A stretch of 64,000 bases of DNA. Source: Azolla caroliniana (lineage: Eukaryota; Polypodiophyta). Of the stretch, positions 1 to 14,400 are shown piece by piece. Numbering within the stretch: the stretch's first letter is position 1; every line of letters begins with the position of its first letter. Made by a program: the position numbers and the translations under genes. The notes under the pieces were generated by a model. The model did no database searches. It was given only the letters and a program-made list of their open reading frames with translations, and had not been told where the DNA came from. The stretch spans positions 20,088,001 to 20,152,000 of the forward strand of contig JBHGNT010000007.1 in NCBI GenBank assembly GCA_043228905.1, written 5' to 3'.

Positions 1-2670
1 AAATGGACTTTTTAATGAAGTGTTTGTTTGTTGCAACATGCAAGCATATGGATTTTGAGCAGCATTGATCTGTATGCATTGTATTAGTGAACACAACTGT
101 AAAATGCGAATTTCTTCACAAGGGCACTTATGAAACAATTTTGAAAAACAAATATTCCATGCATTTCCATCAATGGAAACAAACTAAGAATCTAGCAAAC
201 CTGGTCTTAGATACTTGCCCATCATTTTTGGAACAGTGAATGTGAACATGCCACCATGGTGTACTCTTGTAATCAAGAAAATGGAGGTAGTCTATTCCTA
301 AACCCGCTTTTAGGTATTGGAACTGCTCATCACTTCAATTGTGGTACGTAACCAACTGTTTTAAGGAATTTCTGTTTGACTCACTACCTCCTAGATTTTG
401 TGGTCCATATTATATCTATGAGCATGCTTTAGCAGAAAATGCCCAAGGCTGATGGATTATGGAATGTTTTCATAATTGCATACAAACATATATTGATTGC
501 ATTTATTCGCTTGGAAGGAGCTTGCACTATGAGAATCTAGTTTTAGCTCAAATTTTATGATAGCCCAAGCAAAGAAAAAGATGGCATCAAAGAGCAGACA
601 TACATTTATTTTTTACACAAGCTTACCATCCAGTGACATAATTAAAGTTTTACGAAATGTTCATAAATGTTTACCATCCATAGGCACAACAAAGAAACAA
701 CTTTTGTACCATCAAATGGCGGGTTTTACTTCCAATGTTCCTAATAATATCCCCTCTACAAGTGTCTACTCAGTTCCTAGAGTGAAATTTCTCTAGCTAG
801 TTATTCTTTAGGTTAGCATGCATCCTTGTATTATCTTTGTATTATTTTGGATCCATATATTGTGTACTTAAATTTTGGCCACGTGTCTATTTCTATGTAA
901 AGATATTTTCAAGATATGTTGTACATCATTAGGGTGTAATTAGTGAGTGTTTTGATAGACCACAACCTAAGTTCAAGAGTTCGCAAGTAATATGAGAATG
1001 GGTATGCTTTCCTATCAATTGTACTATCTTATTTGAGAATGAAAGATTGAGATGGCTCATGTAAATATCTCACTCTAGAGCTACATTGAATCTATATGTT
1101 TGCATGCAATACATATTTAGCATACATATTCCCCAATGCAATTCTAAGGTACTTACAATAATGGTTCTTTCTAATCCTTTTATGACTCCTATTCCTTCTT
1201 CCCTTAATAGTTGATATAAAATCTAGTGCATTCAAACTAGCATGAGAAATGTTTAATTTGGTTTTCCTAAACACGATGGTATATACTGGAGAGCCCTTGC
1301 AATTAGATATGTCCATAGTGAGGTTCAATTATGAAAGACTTAGTTTCTTCAATCTGATGCAACATGCTTTGCCAACATAGTACACATGAACTGAATTTTA
1401 TGTTTTTAGGATGACCTATCAAAAGAGAAGATGCGCAGAATTTAGAAAAATGAGGTCCATTGCAAGAGGATATCAAGCTTGATACAAGATCAGTGGATGT
1501 ATACTCCATGTAATGTGCTCTCAAGTAACGAAGATAAGTAATCGAGTAACTTCATATAAGAGGTAACATTACTTGGAGTCTTATGTACAGCAGTAAAATA
1601 TGTTAGCTTATATGCATGTCTCAAAGGTTTTGTCAGTACTTGGACCTCCCAAATGTTACACCATGCTGAGTCTGAATTTTAGGGCTGCAATTAGAAACAC
1701 GTTTTTAACACCACCAATAAGACCTATCACTTAATTTTGTTATCATGTGTTACATAATGATCAACAACTAGCAATATCCTTAGCTTGTAAACTATTCTAC
1801 CTTTACAAGTTGCCAAGTTGACTTAACTTCATCTTGAAGAATGGAACATCGTAATTAGTTTGTCTCCAGAACAGAAAAACATAAAAGAAATTCAACACTA
1901 GGAACCACTTACGAGTTCAAATTGGCTTCCATAATATGAAAAAGACCCACTTCAATGTCGATTCCACTATTGGTTTTATGCACAGATTTTCTTCAAATTA
2001 AATATCCAAGGGACAATATTCAAAATCAACATCTGACAATAGAGCGTAGAAAGGTACCATGTTGTATACACACATTCATACATACACATATATGTATATA
2101 CTAAACTTGGGCTATCAGAATACTTGGGGTTTACAAATACAATTGAGTGAAATAACGATGTCATATTTTATTAAACATGTCAGCATATCTTCTGGAAAGA
2201 CTGCTATTTCTGCCACTTGGTGGCTTGCTGCATGTTTTTAATAGTACTCGGGTACATTAATTCAGTCACTTGTCACGGCAATCCATATTATAACATGTTA
2301 TTTAGAACACCATGACACTGGCTTCAAGGTGAATTCGATACTATCCAAAAAAACTCTGAAATCTCTGTTCTCTTTTGATGAGATAGGAAAGATTCTCTAG
2401 TTCGAAAATTAGTTCATTGATGTAAGTCCATAACAGAAGTATGTAAGTAGACAATGTAAGTGCAAAATCTACCCTATCAAATAGAGCTTAGAAGTTCATT
2501 TCACTTCAACATAGTCATAAGAGTCATTATATATAATACACAATACACTCTTGTTTCAGTCTCCCTCCCATTAGAACATGACCCCATCAGCACAAGCTGT
2601 TGTATAAACCCTTGAGAAGCATCATAGCAAGAGAAAGAAAATTGATATAATCAACACATTTTCAGCATAC
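1..2670. other. AT-rich flank, no gene recognised
   Basis: Both strands carry only short reading frames (under about 80 codons) with no recognisable motif. The stretch next to 2,671 probably includes the 3' untranslated region of the IQD gene, since the IQD stop codon lies at 2,671-2,673. I see no RNA gene or mobile-element end here. Confidence 0.5.
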
Positions 2671-5600
2671 CTAAGCTCCACCTTCTCTTGACACTCCTCT
2701 AGTGTATGAAAGGCCCTTGGTACTCGAGGATCTGAATGTTCTCCATGGAGTAGGGTTTGGCTTGCCTTCAAGAGGTAGAGACGTCCTCTTTCTTGTTAAT
2801 GCTGGAGAAGTTGCTTTCTCTTCAGTGGCGTCAGGCCTTGTTTTTGGATTACTTTGTGATCGAACTTTTGCTTTAGCTGATTGTGTGGCTGCCATGTAGC
2901 TTGGTACTATAGGGGAACCATACAATGTATTCCCAAACATGCTTTTTAATGGTCCTGAAAAGCTTCGTCGGTTCAAACCTGGCCTTGATGTCACTCTTTC
3001 ATGGTTAGCTTTAGGTACCTTCAGCTCCTCTGGAGATGATCCTTTGACAAGCATATGTTTGCTGGTATTGCTATTCGATGTTATGGTCTCCGGGGTGATG
3101 TCTAGAGCATGCACTTGAGTACCATTTGCCCTTGAAGGGCTAGTCTTACTTTGTTTTATAGCTGGATATGTTCTCTTCGGAGTTGTAATTGGTGAGAAAA
3201 CAGCTTGGTTTTTATGCAAGCATGATGGTGGTGGCGGCTGCTGCTGAGGAAGGCTTTCAGCCTCTGCCACAGTTGTGCACAACTCAATTCGAGAATTGAA
3301 TACAGATGGGTTTTGCAGTTGTAGATTCATAGTTCTCTCTGTGTTTCGATATGGACTCATATCTCGATTTGGGGATTCTGGAAATGTTCTCCAATCATGT
3401 GGCGAAGTCACTCGGTTTTCAATCTCTGCTTCTGAGTAGCTTTCATCTCTATTTTTCTCTTCATCATCCAAATAAGCTGTTTCCCAAGGCCGAGCAGCCA
3501 TCCACCTCTCTAGCCAACTCCATCCCCAATGTGCTTCATCATGTTCTCCACCAATGATCAAAGAGTTCTTCTTTTGTGCTGATTTCCACAACTGAAAATG
3601 GCATGAAAAAGCCAATAGATGATAAGAGTTTGCAAGAATGTTACCGATATTGTATATATACAAGAGTTGGAAGTGTCAATAGAAATTACTAAATATTATT
3701 CAAATTGCTAACCAATTGCCGAATAAATATCACGAATTTTCTTTCAATTTTGCAATTTTGTTTTAGTTTTGACCTTTTTAAAATATCAGAGAGAGATGTG
3801 TCATTTCCTGGACATGGTTCAAGAGAGTCATGACCAATGTAAGGATGAGAACTAGGAAAGTTCGTTAATAGTTGTTTTGGGTATGGACAACTCAACTTTT
3901 TTTTTATTTATGTTTCCGATTCAACAGAATTTAATGTCTTTTAGGCCTCCATACCCACTTTTACATATTTTTCCTAAATTTTATCATGTGCCCTAATCTC
4001 CTTTTTCTGAATATGTTCATAAAAAAATAAAGAAACTTTTTTACTTTTGCTCCAACAAATCAGAAATTATTTAAACTCGGGGTTAACTATATATTCAATT
4101 AGAATAGATTTCATATAAAACTTTATGCAACGGATATTGTGAATCTCAGCTGCATCCTTTTCTGTACACATAAGAACCTTAGATCTTTCATAGAAACTCA
4201 CACACAAATTCAACGACAATCAAGTTGTGACCACAACTTTGTTCAATTTATACGTACATAAATACTACTTATACTCACAATTTAAATGAGAATCAAATTC
4301 TGTGCAGAACTCTGGTCAATTTATACATAAATAAATACAGTACCACAAGGACATAATGAAATGCTTTAGTATTGTGAAACCTCACTTGACGGGAAAATGC
4401 ATATGAAAGTGCACGCTCTCGCTTTGCAGCAGCCTCTTGACGGTTTTGAATTTTAGCTTCAAGCTCTTGGAGTGTACCAGTGCTCGAGTTCCAACGTTCC
4501 TGAAGGCACAAGAGAGAACAGTTAGTTTGGCTCTTCTGTAAAAAATTCAAAGAACAAGCTCAAGTCAATAATTTCAATGAAATAAATAAGTTATCACTAT
4601 CAAGCTGTAATCTCTTATTTGGTCTCAATGGCCATTTGGCCCTTTAGACACATTAATGTATCTTTATTTCTTCCTAACCAGAGATTTCCTCGGTCGAGGT
4701 TCCAGTTGCCGCCTTTGTTCAAGTTTTTCTTGCACAGCTTGACCTTCCTCAGACATGCGGACACGTCTAGCACGTACTCGGGCCTGTACACGGACAAGTG
4801 CTTGGACGCAACGCAACGTTGTACCGGCTTGTCTTCTTACTATGTGTCCTCTCACTAAAGCTTGCAACCTCACAAGACCTCTGAGAGCACGCCGTGCCCG
4901 CCTTGCCTATACCACAAAGTTGCAATTAAAACATCAGTCAATAATGTTACTCAAGCCTTGTACCACTAACACTTGACATATTCAATGAATGGACCCATGT
5001 CTCACTACAGTTCCATAGGTTTATGCTATATTAAAACATCTCCTAATTTTACAGTATGTCAGACTAGAATTTAAAACATTCTCTGTTTTTTTTCATAATG
5101 CTATTAAGATCTTAGCGGGATGTTGCTCTCTTCTACGTTCTCAAAAGTATCCAAAGACTGCTATACAAGCACAATCCTATAGTTATAAGAAAGTACCAAA
5201 TATCCTCGGAAAGCTGTCTGAATCACTATTGCTGCTTGTGTCTGGCGACTGGTGTCTACTTCAGTGTTTGCTACCACAGAATGCGATACATCTACTGTTG
5301 TATTTTCCTCATTGTTAAATTCTCTCCCCACTGATGGCTTTTGTTCTTCCGGTGTGATATCAGAATGGTGTAGAGTGTAACGGTTGGGTGAAGTCACTCC
5401 TGCTTCTTCTGACCCTTTGTTATGTGTTGATAATTTTCCAAAGCTCCATCTTCGTTTCATTTTGGGTGGTTTCTACAACGCAATCACAAAACCAGACCTC
5501 TCAAAACCAACAAGAGTGTAGAGCTTCCATTTCCAGAAGAAAACTTCATGCATTATGAACATCCAAAACCAAACTGCTTAGCAATCCAAATAAAGACAAA

Positions 5601-6070
5601 GAAAATGTGATCATAAGCACTGTTGTTGAGCAAACAAATGCATAACCATCCTGTAAAGAATCAACTAGGTTACCAATAGCTTTGGTTTGAAGTCAGATAT
5701 TACATAAATCTGGAGTTAAATAATGTATACATAGGTCTAGTTATTTCATTATACACCTCTTCTTGATTACTCTTCACATTTTCATTTTTTCTTTCCCATG
5801 GTATGAGAGATGAGTAGCCTGCGCTCAGGGGCAAGCAGTTGGATGGATGGTGAAACATATCACTCGCTTTGCCTTCTCTAATTTCTCTCTAATTGCCTCA
5901 TAATTTGCGATTTAAGGCTTCAATCCTAATAAACATAAGGGTGAGTCCACTTATATGAGACAAAAAATACATACCACAGGAGGAGCTGGTATTTCTTCAA
6001 CTGCATGTTTTGGTGTTGTTCTCTGGTTGAGAAACAAGGATTTAAGCCATTTTCCAGGAGACTTTCCCAT
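2671..6070 (-). CDS. IQD family protein (IQ67 domain, calmodulin binding), 5 coding exons
   Basis: Exons on the minus strand: 6070-5975, 5472-5197, 4906-4679, 4499-4386, 3591-2671. All introns are GT-AG and phase 0, giving about 544 residues. The start at 6,070 gives [12 protein letters not shown], a typical IQD N-terminus, followed by KRRWSFGK in exon 2. The IQ67 domain (about residues 111-177) starts with [13 protein letters not shown] and continues as [21 protein letters not shown]. The intron at 4,907-5,196 splits the first IQ motif, the conserved intron site of the family. Exon 4 has the [18 protein letters not shown]-like helix (read [10 protein letters not shown] in this copy) and exon 5 has [18 protein letters not shown]-terminal DUF4005-type segment contains [16 protein letters not shown] proteins bind calmodulin and act as microtubule- or membrane-associated scaffolds; localisation here is inferred from the family only. 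The frame is intact and the gene looks functional. The exact subfamily member cannot be assigned. Confidence 0.93.
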
Positions 6071-6096
6071 CTTAATTTATGATCTGTTGATATTGC

Positions 6097-7930
6097 ACTG
6101 TAAACATGGAAGAGTTTGCATAATTAGGTGAAAAAGACCACATAAAAGATTGAAATTCTTCCCTTTAACATAACCCAAAAGCTCTGAAATTAGAGGATAT
6201 GCAATCAAAGCATTTCAGATCTTAGTCTATAGACATAGTTAGATAAGATGTATGCATATTATTTTCTTAACTGACAGCAAAAGCTATGAAATCAGGTTAA
6301 ATGAAGGCCAAAACTACATGGAGTACATGTCTAACCACAGTTTACAGAAATATAAAGTTTAAATCATCAATATTGGTAAAACCAAATTGTCAACAATGGG
6401 AAAAACTGTTTAAGAAAATAGAGCACTTTCATGGAAAATATAGCAAAGTACAAAACTAGGTCTCAAATACAAACAAAATATTCATGGATGATAGATCTTA
6501 GTGCACTGACATATTATTTTCAAATCACCAACAAATCAACATAGAGAAAAACAGTTTAGAAAATGAAGCACTTACGTGGTCAGCTAGTCTCATCAACATG
6601 GATATGATGCCAGGCAAATCAGCTCAAACATGGGAGTGTTTACATGATGCATCAGAGTGGTATGCAAAAGATCATGTATGTTCTTATCTTAAGAGAAAGC
6701 AAAAGCTATAAAATTTGTTCAAATTAAAACATTTCAAATTGCAGGGCATAAAGAACCGACAACTTAGGATAAGGACGCAAAGTTTTCCCTTAACAGATGG
6801 CAAACGATGTGAAATTATGCACATTCTTTCCTAAAAAGAAGGCAAAAGCTGCGGAATTATAACAATTCTTAACTTAAGAGAAAGTAGAGGTTATGAGATT
6901 AGTTCAAATAGAAACAACAGCTACATGTATAAAGTTGAGATATCAAGTTCCATAGATATCTCACAGTAAAATCCTCAACTGATGCGCATAATACGAATTC
7001 TTTCCTTAACATAAAAGGAAGCTATAAATTTTTGCACATTCTTCACTTAGCAAAGGGCAAAAGCTATGACATTGTGCAAAACCTTCTATTCAAGAATTGA
7101 AACACTTCAAATGGCACGGATTTATGTGAATTCTTCACTTAAAAGAGGGCAAAAACTATTGAATTTATGCAAAAAATTTGCATGGAATAAGGCAAAATCT
7201 ATGAAATAAGAAAAACATTCAATCAAGAGGTCCATGTATACATGTCAGATCTCAGTCTATATTGAACATGTAATGAGCTAATATCATCAACAGAAGGAAA
7301 AGTAGCTAATCATCAATAAAAGGAACAAAAATGAAAATTTATCGGAAGGGAAAAACTGAAATTATAAGCAGACGGGAAACAAAGACTAAAAATCATCAAC
7401 ATGAGAAAACCCAAATCATTAACAAACAGAAAAGAGAAAAATAATCATCAAAATAAATAGAATCTCAAAATACCAACAACGATAGAAGCTACTCATAACA
7501 AAACGAGAAGAAAGTTAGAAAGTGGAGAACTTACACGTAATATAACAAGGTACATTGCTTTTCAGGTTTGGATGGAAGCCTAAAGTTGAAGCTTTTGATG
7601 CAAAAACAAGATCTGAAGCTCCATCAAGTCTTCATTCACTCGGCGTATTTCATTCCACCTATATAAACCTCCTGAAACAAAGACACAAAAATGAGATCTC
7701 CGAAGAAGATTAAGAAGAGAAGGGAAGGGAAGGAGGAGGAGAAAGGCGAAAAAGAGTGTAACAAGAAATGTGAGGAGGAGGAGGAGAAGAAACATGAGGT
7801 TCTGCAAAGAAGGTTTTATTACCAGAGGGAGAGGGAGATAGAAATGATATGATATGATATGTAAGGAGGGAGGGAGGAAGCTATGGCAGAGAAAGCCTAG
7901 AGCCTTTTCCAACACTGTGCAGAAGATGAG
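6097..7930 (-). promoter_or_regulatory. Probable 5' leader of the IQD gene with a 1.4-kb 5'UTR intron
   Basis: On the minus strand a good acceptor (TTTACAG, ending at 6,098) lies 27 bases before the ATG. A good donor (ACGT then GTAAGT, at 7,534-7,529) lies upstream, implying a 5'UTR intron of about 6,098-7,534. A second possible leader intron lies between a donor near 7,820 and a TTTCAG acceptor near 7,672. The minus strand around 7,700-7,930 is rich in CT, like many plant leaders. This is a splice-site reading, not transcript evidence. Confidence 0.5.
6160..7210. repeat. Degenerate interspersed or tandem repeat in the IQD 5'UTR intron
   Basis: Related segments recur about every 50-150 bases, built around 'ggcaaaagctatgaaat' followed by 'atgcacattcttccctta'-like sequence (for example near 6,270, 6,695, 6,790, 6,840, 7,045 and 7,145). 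Copies differ by many substitutions, so this is an old expansion. No coding potential is seen. Confidence 0.5.
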
Positions 7931-7969
7931 GAGGAAGAAGAAGAAGAAGAGACAGTATTAACTCTTAAT

Positions 7970-8035
7970 TCTTATTTTATTTATTTATTTATTTATTTAT
8001 TTATTTTATTCATCTATTTTATTTTATTTATGTGT
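7970..8035. repeat. TTTA-type microsatellite
   Basis: A run of TTTA/TTAT units, with short GAA/GGA repeats just before it at about 7,928-7,952. It lies upstream of the presumed transcription start of the IQD gene. Confidence 0.85.
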
Positions 8036-8232
8036 GGAGGATCTGAGAGAGCCCCAATGGCCAAATGTGAGTGGGAACAGTCACTCGACTCGGCTCGTGG
8101 TCTTTCCGAGACCCTCGGCCATCCATTTGTTGATGGCCTCAGGTGAGCTCTCTCGGAGGAGACAGATGGGCGCACGGGAGGAGCTACCGTAGAGCCTACC
8201 CAAATGATCGGCTTACTATTTTTAAGCCTTCG

Positions 8233-8470
8233 CCATGTTCTCTCCGACAGGGAGGGTCTGTTAGATTTCATGGTCTTGAACCCATGTTCTCTCTAACAAG
8301 GAGGATTTGTATGGTTTCATGGTCTTGAACCCATGTTCTCTCCGACAAGGAGGATCTGTTAGGTTTCATGGTCTTGAACCCATGTTCTCTTCAACGAGGA
8401 GCATCTGTTAGCCTTCATGGTCTTGAACCCATGTTCTCTCCGACAAGGAGGATCTGTTAGGTTTCATGCC
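8233..8470. repeat. 49-bp tandem repeat, about 4.8 copies
   Basis: Five successive units start with 'ccatgttctct' at 8,233, 8,282, 8,331, 8,380 and 8,429, exactly 49 bp apart; the last is incomplete. Units 3 and 5 are the closest pair, while unit 4 is the most diverged. Because 49 is not a multiple of 3, the reading frame changes in each unit, so a coding origin is unlikely. The surrounding 8.04-8.72 kb is more GC-rich than its flanks and may be an unrecognised transposon remnant. Confidence 0.9.
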
Positions 8471-11400
8471 ATCTCTGGTGGCCCCTCGGTTTTAGTTATT
8501 ATCCTTAACTCTGTAGCCTCACTAGACATTATTTGGGGCTTGATTGACTTCTCTTGTAAGAGAATATGCATGTCGCAATGTCTCTCTTGGCCGCTCTTGC
8601 TCCTTTCGTCATATGGGGGCCTTGAGTTGTTTAGACGTTCCCTTCAAGGCCAGGACCATGAGTGTTGTGAAAGCTCTAGTCCCTCGAGTGGCCTGGGCAA
8701 TTACGGATCAAACCAATGATAAGAAAAAAAATAAGAGATTATGAATCAATATGGATTAAAGGTGTTTAACCACACATGTTAGAGTCGGACTAATAATTAA
8801 GCATAATATAAGGAAAGCGAGACCAATATTGAAAGCAAAGAGGGTGTTAGACCACCCCCTAGCGACGGCATGAGATGAACCCAAATCTCCTCGACCTCCC
8901 ATACCACTGAGTATTGATGTGGAGAGTACCTTTAGTTCCATGAGAATACACATGCTTTTGTTAACGAGAGCCATAACAATACTGACATGGTCCCAACATA
9001 GATCAAGCCCCCATAAGAAGCTGATAGCCTTCTTATATAGGCAACAACCCTAGGCCCTATTGTGTTCACACACTTCAATACTTCATGTGAAGTGGTCAAG
9101 TGATAGCACACATAACAATTTACCTTACATCGTATAATTGTAATATTCAATTCATACCCTCATTCATTTCAAAAGTATCCTGCATGTATTCATCATAAGA
9201 TTAGGGAAATTTATGAAAACCTATCTCATGATCAGTTATGGTTATGTTCATAACAACACCGACCACTCCCAAGTAAAGGACATGAGATAAACATAGAATA
9301 TAATTGGTGTCCCATATAACCACCAAACATCGCCTTATGTTACACCTTGGTTGTTGAATAGCGAATCTAAAGAAGAGAATTTAGCCTCACCAATAAAGTC
9401 TTGACAACGTCTCAAGATGTTGTAATGAAGGGGGTAGCTAGTTCCTTGTATAATAGCTCAACACCTAAGGCTCCTAGACCACCACATGCCCCCACGTGTC
9501 ATAGGTTATTGTGGGTTTGTCTAAATTCCTATCATTACCACTTCCTTGACTATCATATCCTTAACCCATTAAAATTAGCTAATAGAATTGGTCCATAAGG
9601 TTATGCCTCTAACATAGGCTTGGTCTTGTTCTATTGAAGAGAGCACGCAAATGATCTCTCTCTCTCTCTCTCGGGTCCTTCAGGAGGACTATGATTAGAT
9701 ACATCATGGGACAATTTGATTTTCTAATTTGCTTTTGTATAATTGAATGTTCATTTGAGATAAAGCCAAACATCATGTTCTCATGGGGGCATGTTAATGA
9801 AGAATCCCTTTGTGAGAATCCATGGTTTTGGTATGTGAACTATGTGCATCGGCAAGGTAAGGTGCACAACATCTTACAATCTAGTCATTAGTACTCTTCA
9901 TCTTCACGAAGGATTCAATTTCACCCAACAACTCGGGCCCTTTCAAATCATATATGCAATAGCCTAAAGGTCAAATGTGAATCTAATACAACTAGAAACA
10001 ATGAAAAGGTGTACGACAATGCAAAAAGGCAAGTTATGAATGGGCAAGTAGGCATGAACTTTCTCGCTTGGCCTTTGACCACTTACCTCTCATCGTTCTC
10101 CTAAGGACTCACACATTCAATTTAGAGAATTTCCTCCACCTATGAGGGCTCTAAACCTCCATTCAAACAAGCTTGGTGACATAGAGCTCAAGTATTTTGT
10201 CTTAACATCACGATATCTACGAATGAGCATCTGTGAACTCCTTGGTTATAACTTGTGTCCTTGCAAATAGCTAGCTACCTACACTTGGGTTACTTTTGTC
10301 AAATGTGTCTTAGAATTACCGGAGATCAATCAACTTTTGAAACATGATTTGCTAAATGGATTGATATTAATGCATATAGCACATATCGAGGTACATATGA
10401 ATCGATTTGCCCCAACAGAGCTCATGGTTGTACTCCCCTTGAAAAAAAGACAATATTTCACGTTAAAGAATGAGATTGTTAGCGTAAAACTCATGTGTTT
10501 GTTTGATCCAATTATCTTCAAGGGGGCAAATGATTTCATGTCTTTGGTCCCTCTAGATTGCCTACATGTAGTTCCATTTGGGGCAAACCGATGTTATTTC
10601 CTTTGGTATATGTTATGTGCAACGTACATGGATTAACCCGATAGAGCCTATAATTATTAGATCTCAATTGTTTATTCATGCTTGCATTGACTCTGAACAA
10701 GGTTCCTCACTAGGTTGGTGGTCTAAGACTCAACAAGTATCCATAGACAAATGTGGACTCTTTCATCCCTTGTGTCGATGGTTAGTTGGACAAATTTCAA
10801 CAAAAAAAAGGTGTAACTATTTTTTATTTGGTATATGTTATAGCATAATACCCGAGATCAATGTACACATGTAGCTTATCAAAGTGTTTCTGAGCATAAA
10901 TATCAAGTGTTTGTGCTTGCATTGATGCACACAAACATGTAAAATATGTCTTGACTACTGAATTTCCAACTATTGTGTTGGTAAAGTCAAGGGTTCAACT
11001 TTGATTTGGTAGGTTTGTTTTTCCCTTGTATGAAAGGGCTTAATCGACACATATTCCTTATGTTTGTTCATGCAACACTATTGGAGGGGTCAAAGTACCT
11101 TCTCTGAGGTGGAAACTTCCATGTCTTTATTGGCATTTTCAACCCACATAAAAAACTTGTAAGTTGGTGCCATCCAACTTCATTTGAAAAATTCAAGGAA
11201 CTAGATTTCAAAATATAAACATAAGTAGTCACAAAGTACGCATCCCATCTCTTCTACTACTTTGTGGTTTCTCCAATACTCCCCACATCGACATAGGGAG
11301 GGCTTGGAAGACATCGGTAAGAAGAGGTCTCAAATTTTGCACACAAGTGTCTTAAGTATGGGGTAATTTCAATCCATTTTCATCTCACTTTCCATTATGA

Positions 11401-14400
11401 GGTTACAACCAATCACTTATTCACTTTTTGTCCATCTACAACATCATTAAACAAAGGTATCGATTAGATAAGACTCAAGGCATGTCAATATAGCCATGTA
11501 CCTTGAATAACTTGAGAAACAGCAAATGTAAAGAAATTGAATTGTCATGAAAAGCCTAGATATACAAATAACTATGGATATAATAGTATATATATGAGCC
11601 ATGAGGATATGGATAAGACATCCCTTGCCTTGATAATGTTGGTGATATTTATTCAGGAAGTCATTGTAAAATCTCGGATACAAATATTCCATTCCAAGGA
11701 GGATGAAATAAGAAAAGACAACCATACAATGCATGCTGAAAATAAGGAGATGAGTGGTTTGCGGCATAAATGTCAAGACGTGGATTTGGCATCCAACATC
11801 AAAGTATATTTCGGAAAAAGCTAAGACACCAACGCAATGAAAAGTGGGAGTGGTTGGTGCTACAAAATATGTTATGATATTCTATTATTTAATCTATTAT
11901 AGGGAATTTGGGAGATAACAAGATTTTGGGGTCAAAATCCACCCACCATGAATAACAAAGCTTTTGTTTTGGATAAGAGGATGTCCGAATACTAGTCCCT
12001 ATATTTTATTACAAATCTCTACCATTGGATTGAGGTGGTTAAAGAGTATAAGTGTAACTTCATGTAAATTTAAATAGAACAAAGTTATCAAGATGCACTG
12101 AAAGGGAGAAACATGAAGATTGGATGTACCATTGATATCATTGCATGCATATATCACGCTCTAGTTGTGTTTGGTATTTGACGCAATTCGTGAGGGACAA
12201 TATATAGCTCTTTTGTCTATCGCGTTGATTCCATGAGGCACAACCATAGCATTGTTGACTCTCGAGTAGATTCTACAATGGAGATCAATGTAAACATTTC
12301 TATCTCTTGAGCATATCTCATGGGTATTGGTAGGGTTTTAAATTTCTCAATAGTTGACTCTAGAGTATTATTTGCCATCTACGCTTTTTACCTTTTTTGA
12401 AGGCATCATGTGCAGTATTAATGGGTTTCACGCCTACACTTATTTGTATTTAACAAAGTTCGAAACATGTGTATAACGGTGTAGGCATTGAAATTTGGTG
12501 GTTGGAAAACAACACAAATTAGAACAATTTATTCATGACGTGGATTTTGCTATTGAACACATTATGATTGTTTAGCAAGCAACGCTTGGTATGCAAAAAC
12601 CTTGGACTGCCTATTCTCAATGGCATCTCGCACACATGTTCTTAAAAAGAAACGGGGACAACTTGTCTGGAATGCATTAGTCTAACAATAATCAAATTAT
12701 GCATGATATGATTTAAAACATATCGAAAAAGTAAATAGAAATGCTCATATACTTTGATGGCCAGTTAACCTAAGTTATTTGTCAAGCATGGGCTCCTCAA
12801 ACAATACAAAAGTAGGTCTTGTTTGACATGTTCATGCAATTCAAACATGTTGTAAATTCAGATTTAGAGTTTGCTTAGGTATTTTAATATGAGGTTTAAG
12901 AGCTAAACCTTTTTTTTTATCAAAGAAAGGTTGCCAAGTTGGAAAACCCAAATAATTGGAATGCATGCATGACACGTCCCTCAATTATACACATGGTGTT
13001 ATAAGTAGAAAATCAACTAATCGTTCACAATTCATACGTTTAATGGAATATTTGTCCATCATAACCAAAACCTTTAATCGTAATGATGGGGTAATATCAA
13101 CTTTACCCCTTGTAGTTCGGGAAAATCACTATGTACGCCTAACCAAAGGAAAGCGTACGGGTTCAATAATTCACTTTTTCCGTCTGTTAAAATGTATATT
13201 TGAGTTATTCAATAGCATAATTTCTTACCTTTTACTAAAAGAAAGTAAAGAGTTGTAAAACAATGTTTAACATTCATTTTGAAGCATGCTTAATTAGATA
13301 TGGCGTGTGTGTGAAAACATTAACATGGGGGATCCATCCTTACACAACTGACCCTCCCAAGCTACGCAAACTTCCATGGAATCAATGTTGGTTCATTCCA
13401 AGTGAAAAGGAATCTAGTTTTCATTGTTCAAGAGGGAGTTGGCTTGTCACGTAGTTTCATTAGAAGTTATCACGAACTAATAACTAATAACTTAGCTAAA
13501 TTTGAAGTGGCATTAATTACATTGTTATAACTAATAATTAAGTTGCTAATGACTTAAGTTAAATTCTATTTGAACTAGACATAATAATTAGGGCACTAAT
13601 CACTTTGTTTATGGACATTATTAGTTTGATATGAAGTCAATGTAGCAATAAGGGGGCTAGTTATTCAACTTTTTATGTAGTACCATGACTTTATTGAGTT
13701 TGAGACCTCCATGAAACTCTTTAAAACTATGTATTGTTGGTGTGGGCATGTAGATGAGCATGCATGATATTATGTTTGCAACACCCACACAAACACCAAA
13801 ATGCTTGATCGGGGCTTCAATATTCATAATGTAGCATACAATGATCGAGAGCAATATCTGAAATTAGTACTTAGGCAATCACAATTACAACCTTGCAGTT
13901 TGAGATGAAGATTGAACTTAAGGTGGGGTTGTGCACAATGTTCCTAACATATCGCAAGTTACGCACAAGAAGTTCTACAAAGATTTTGAATTTCATCAAC
14001 ATCCCATAATGTATAACTCCGTTGGACAAGATGCAAAGTCCAAATCTGGTCTTACTGAAAACAAAATTGAAGGAAACATATCCCAAAATGATCTCTAGCC
14101 CTACCCTTTTGGGTTAAAGATAACATCTGTCATCAATCATTATTTAAACCCGTACTTCTTTCTTTTTCTTATTGGGAGCCTTTTTTGAACCAGAATGTGA
14201 AGTTGATATTACCCAATATATGAGGGCCATATTTATTTTACATCTACAAAAACAATCATACCTTGTGCATTGCGCTGACAAGACAAACGTCTTATTAGAT
14301 CGTTATGCATCATTTACTTTTAGCTATTGCTAGCATACCTCAAATGCTAAATTGAGACATATTGCTGAAACATTTTCAAAACAACACACACACACACACT

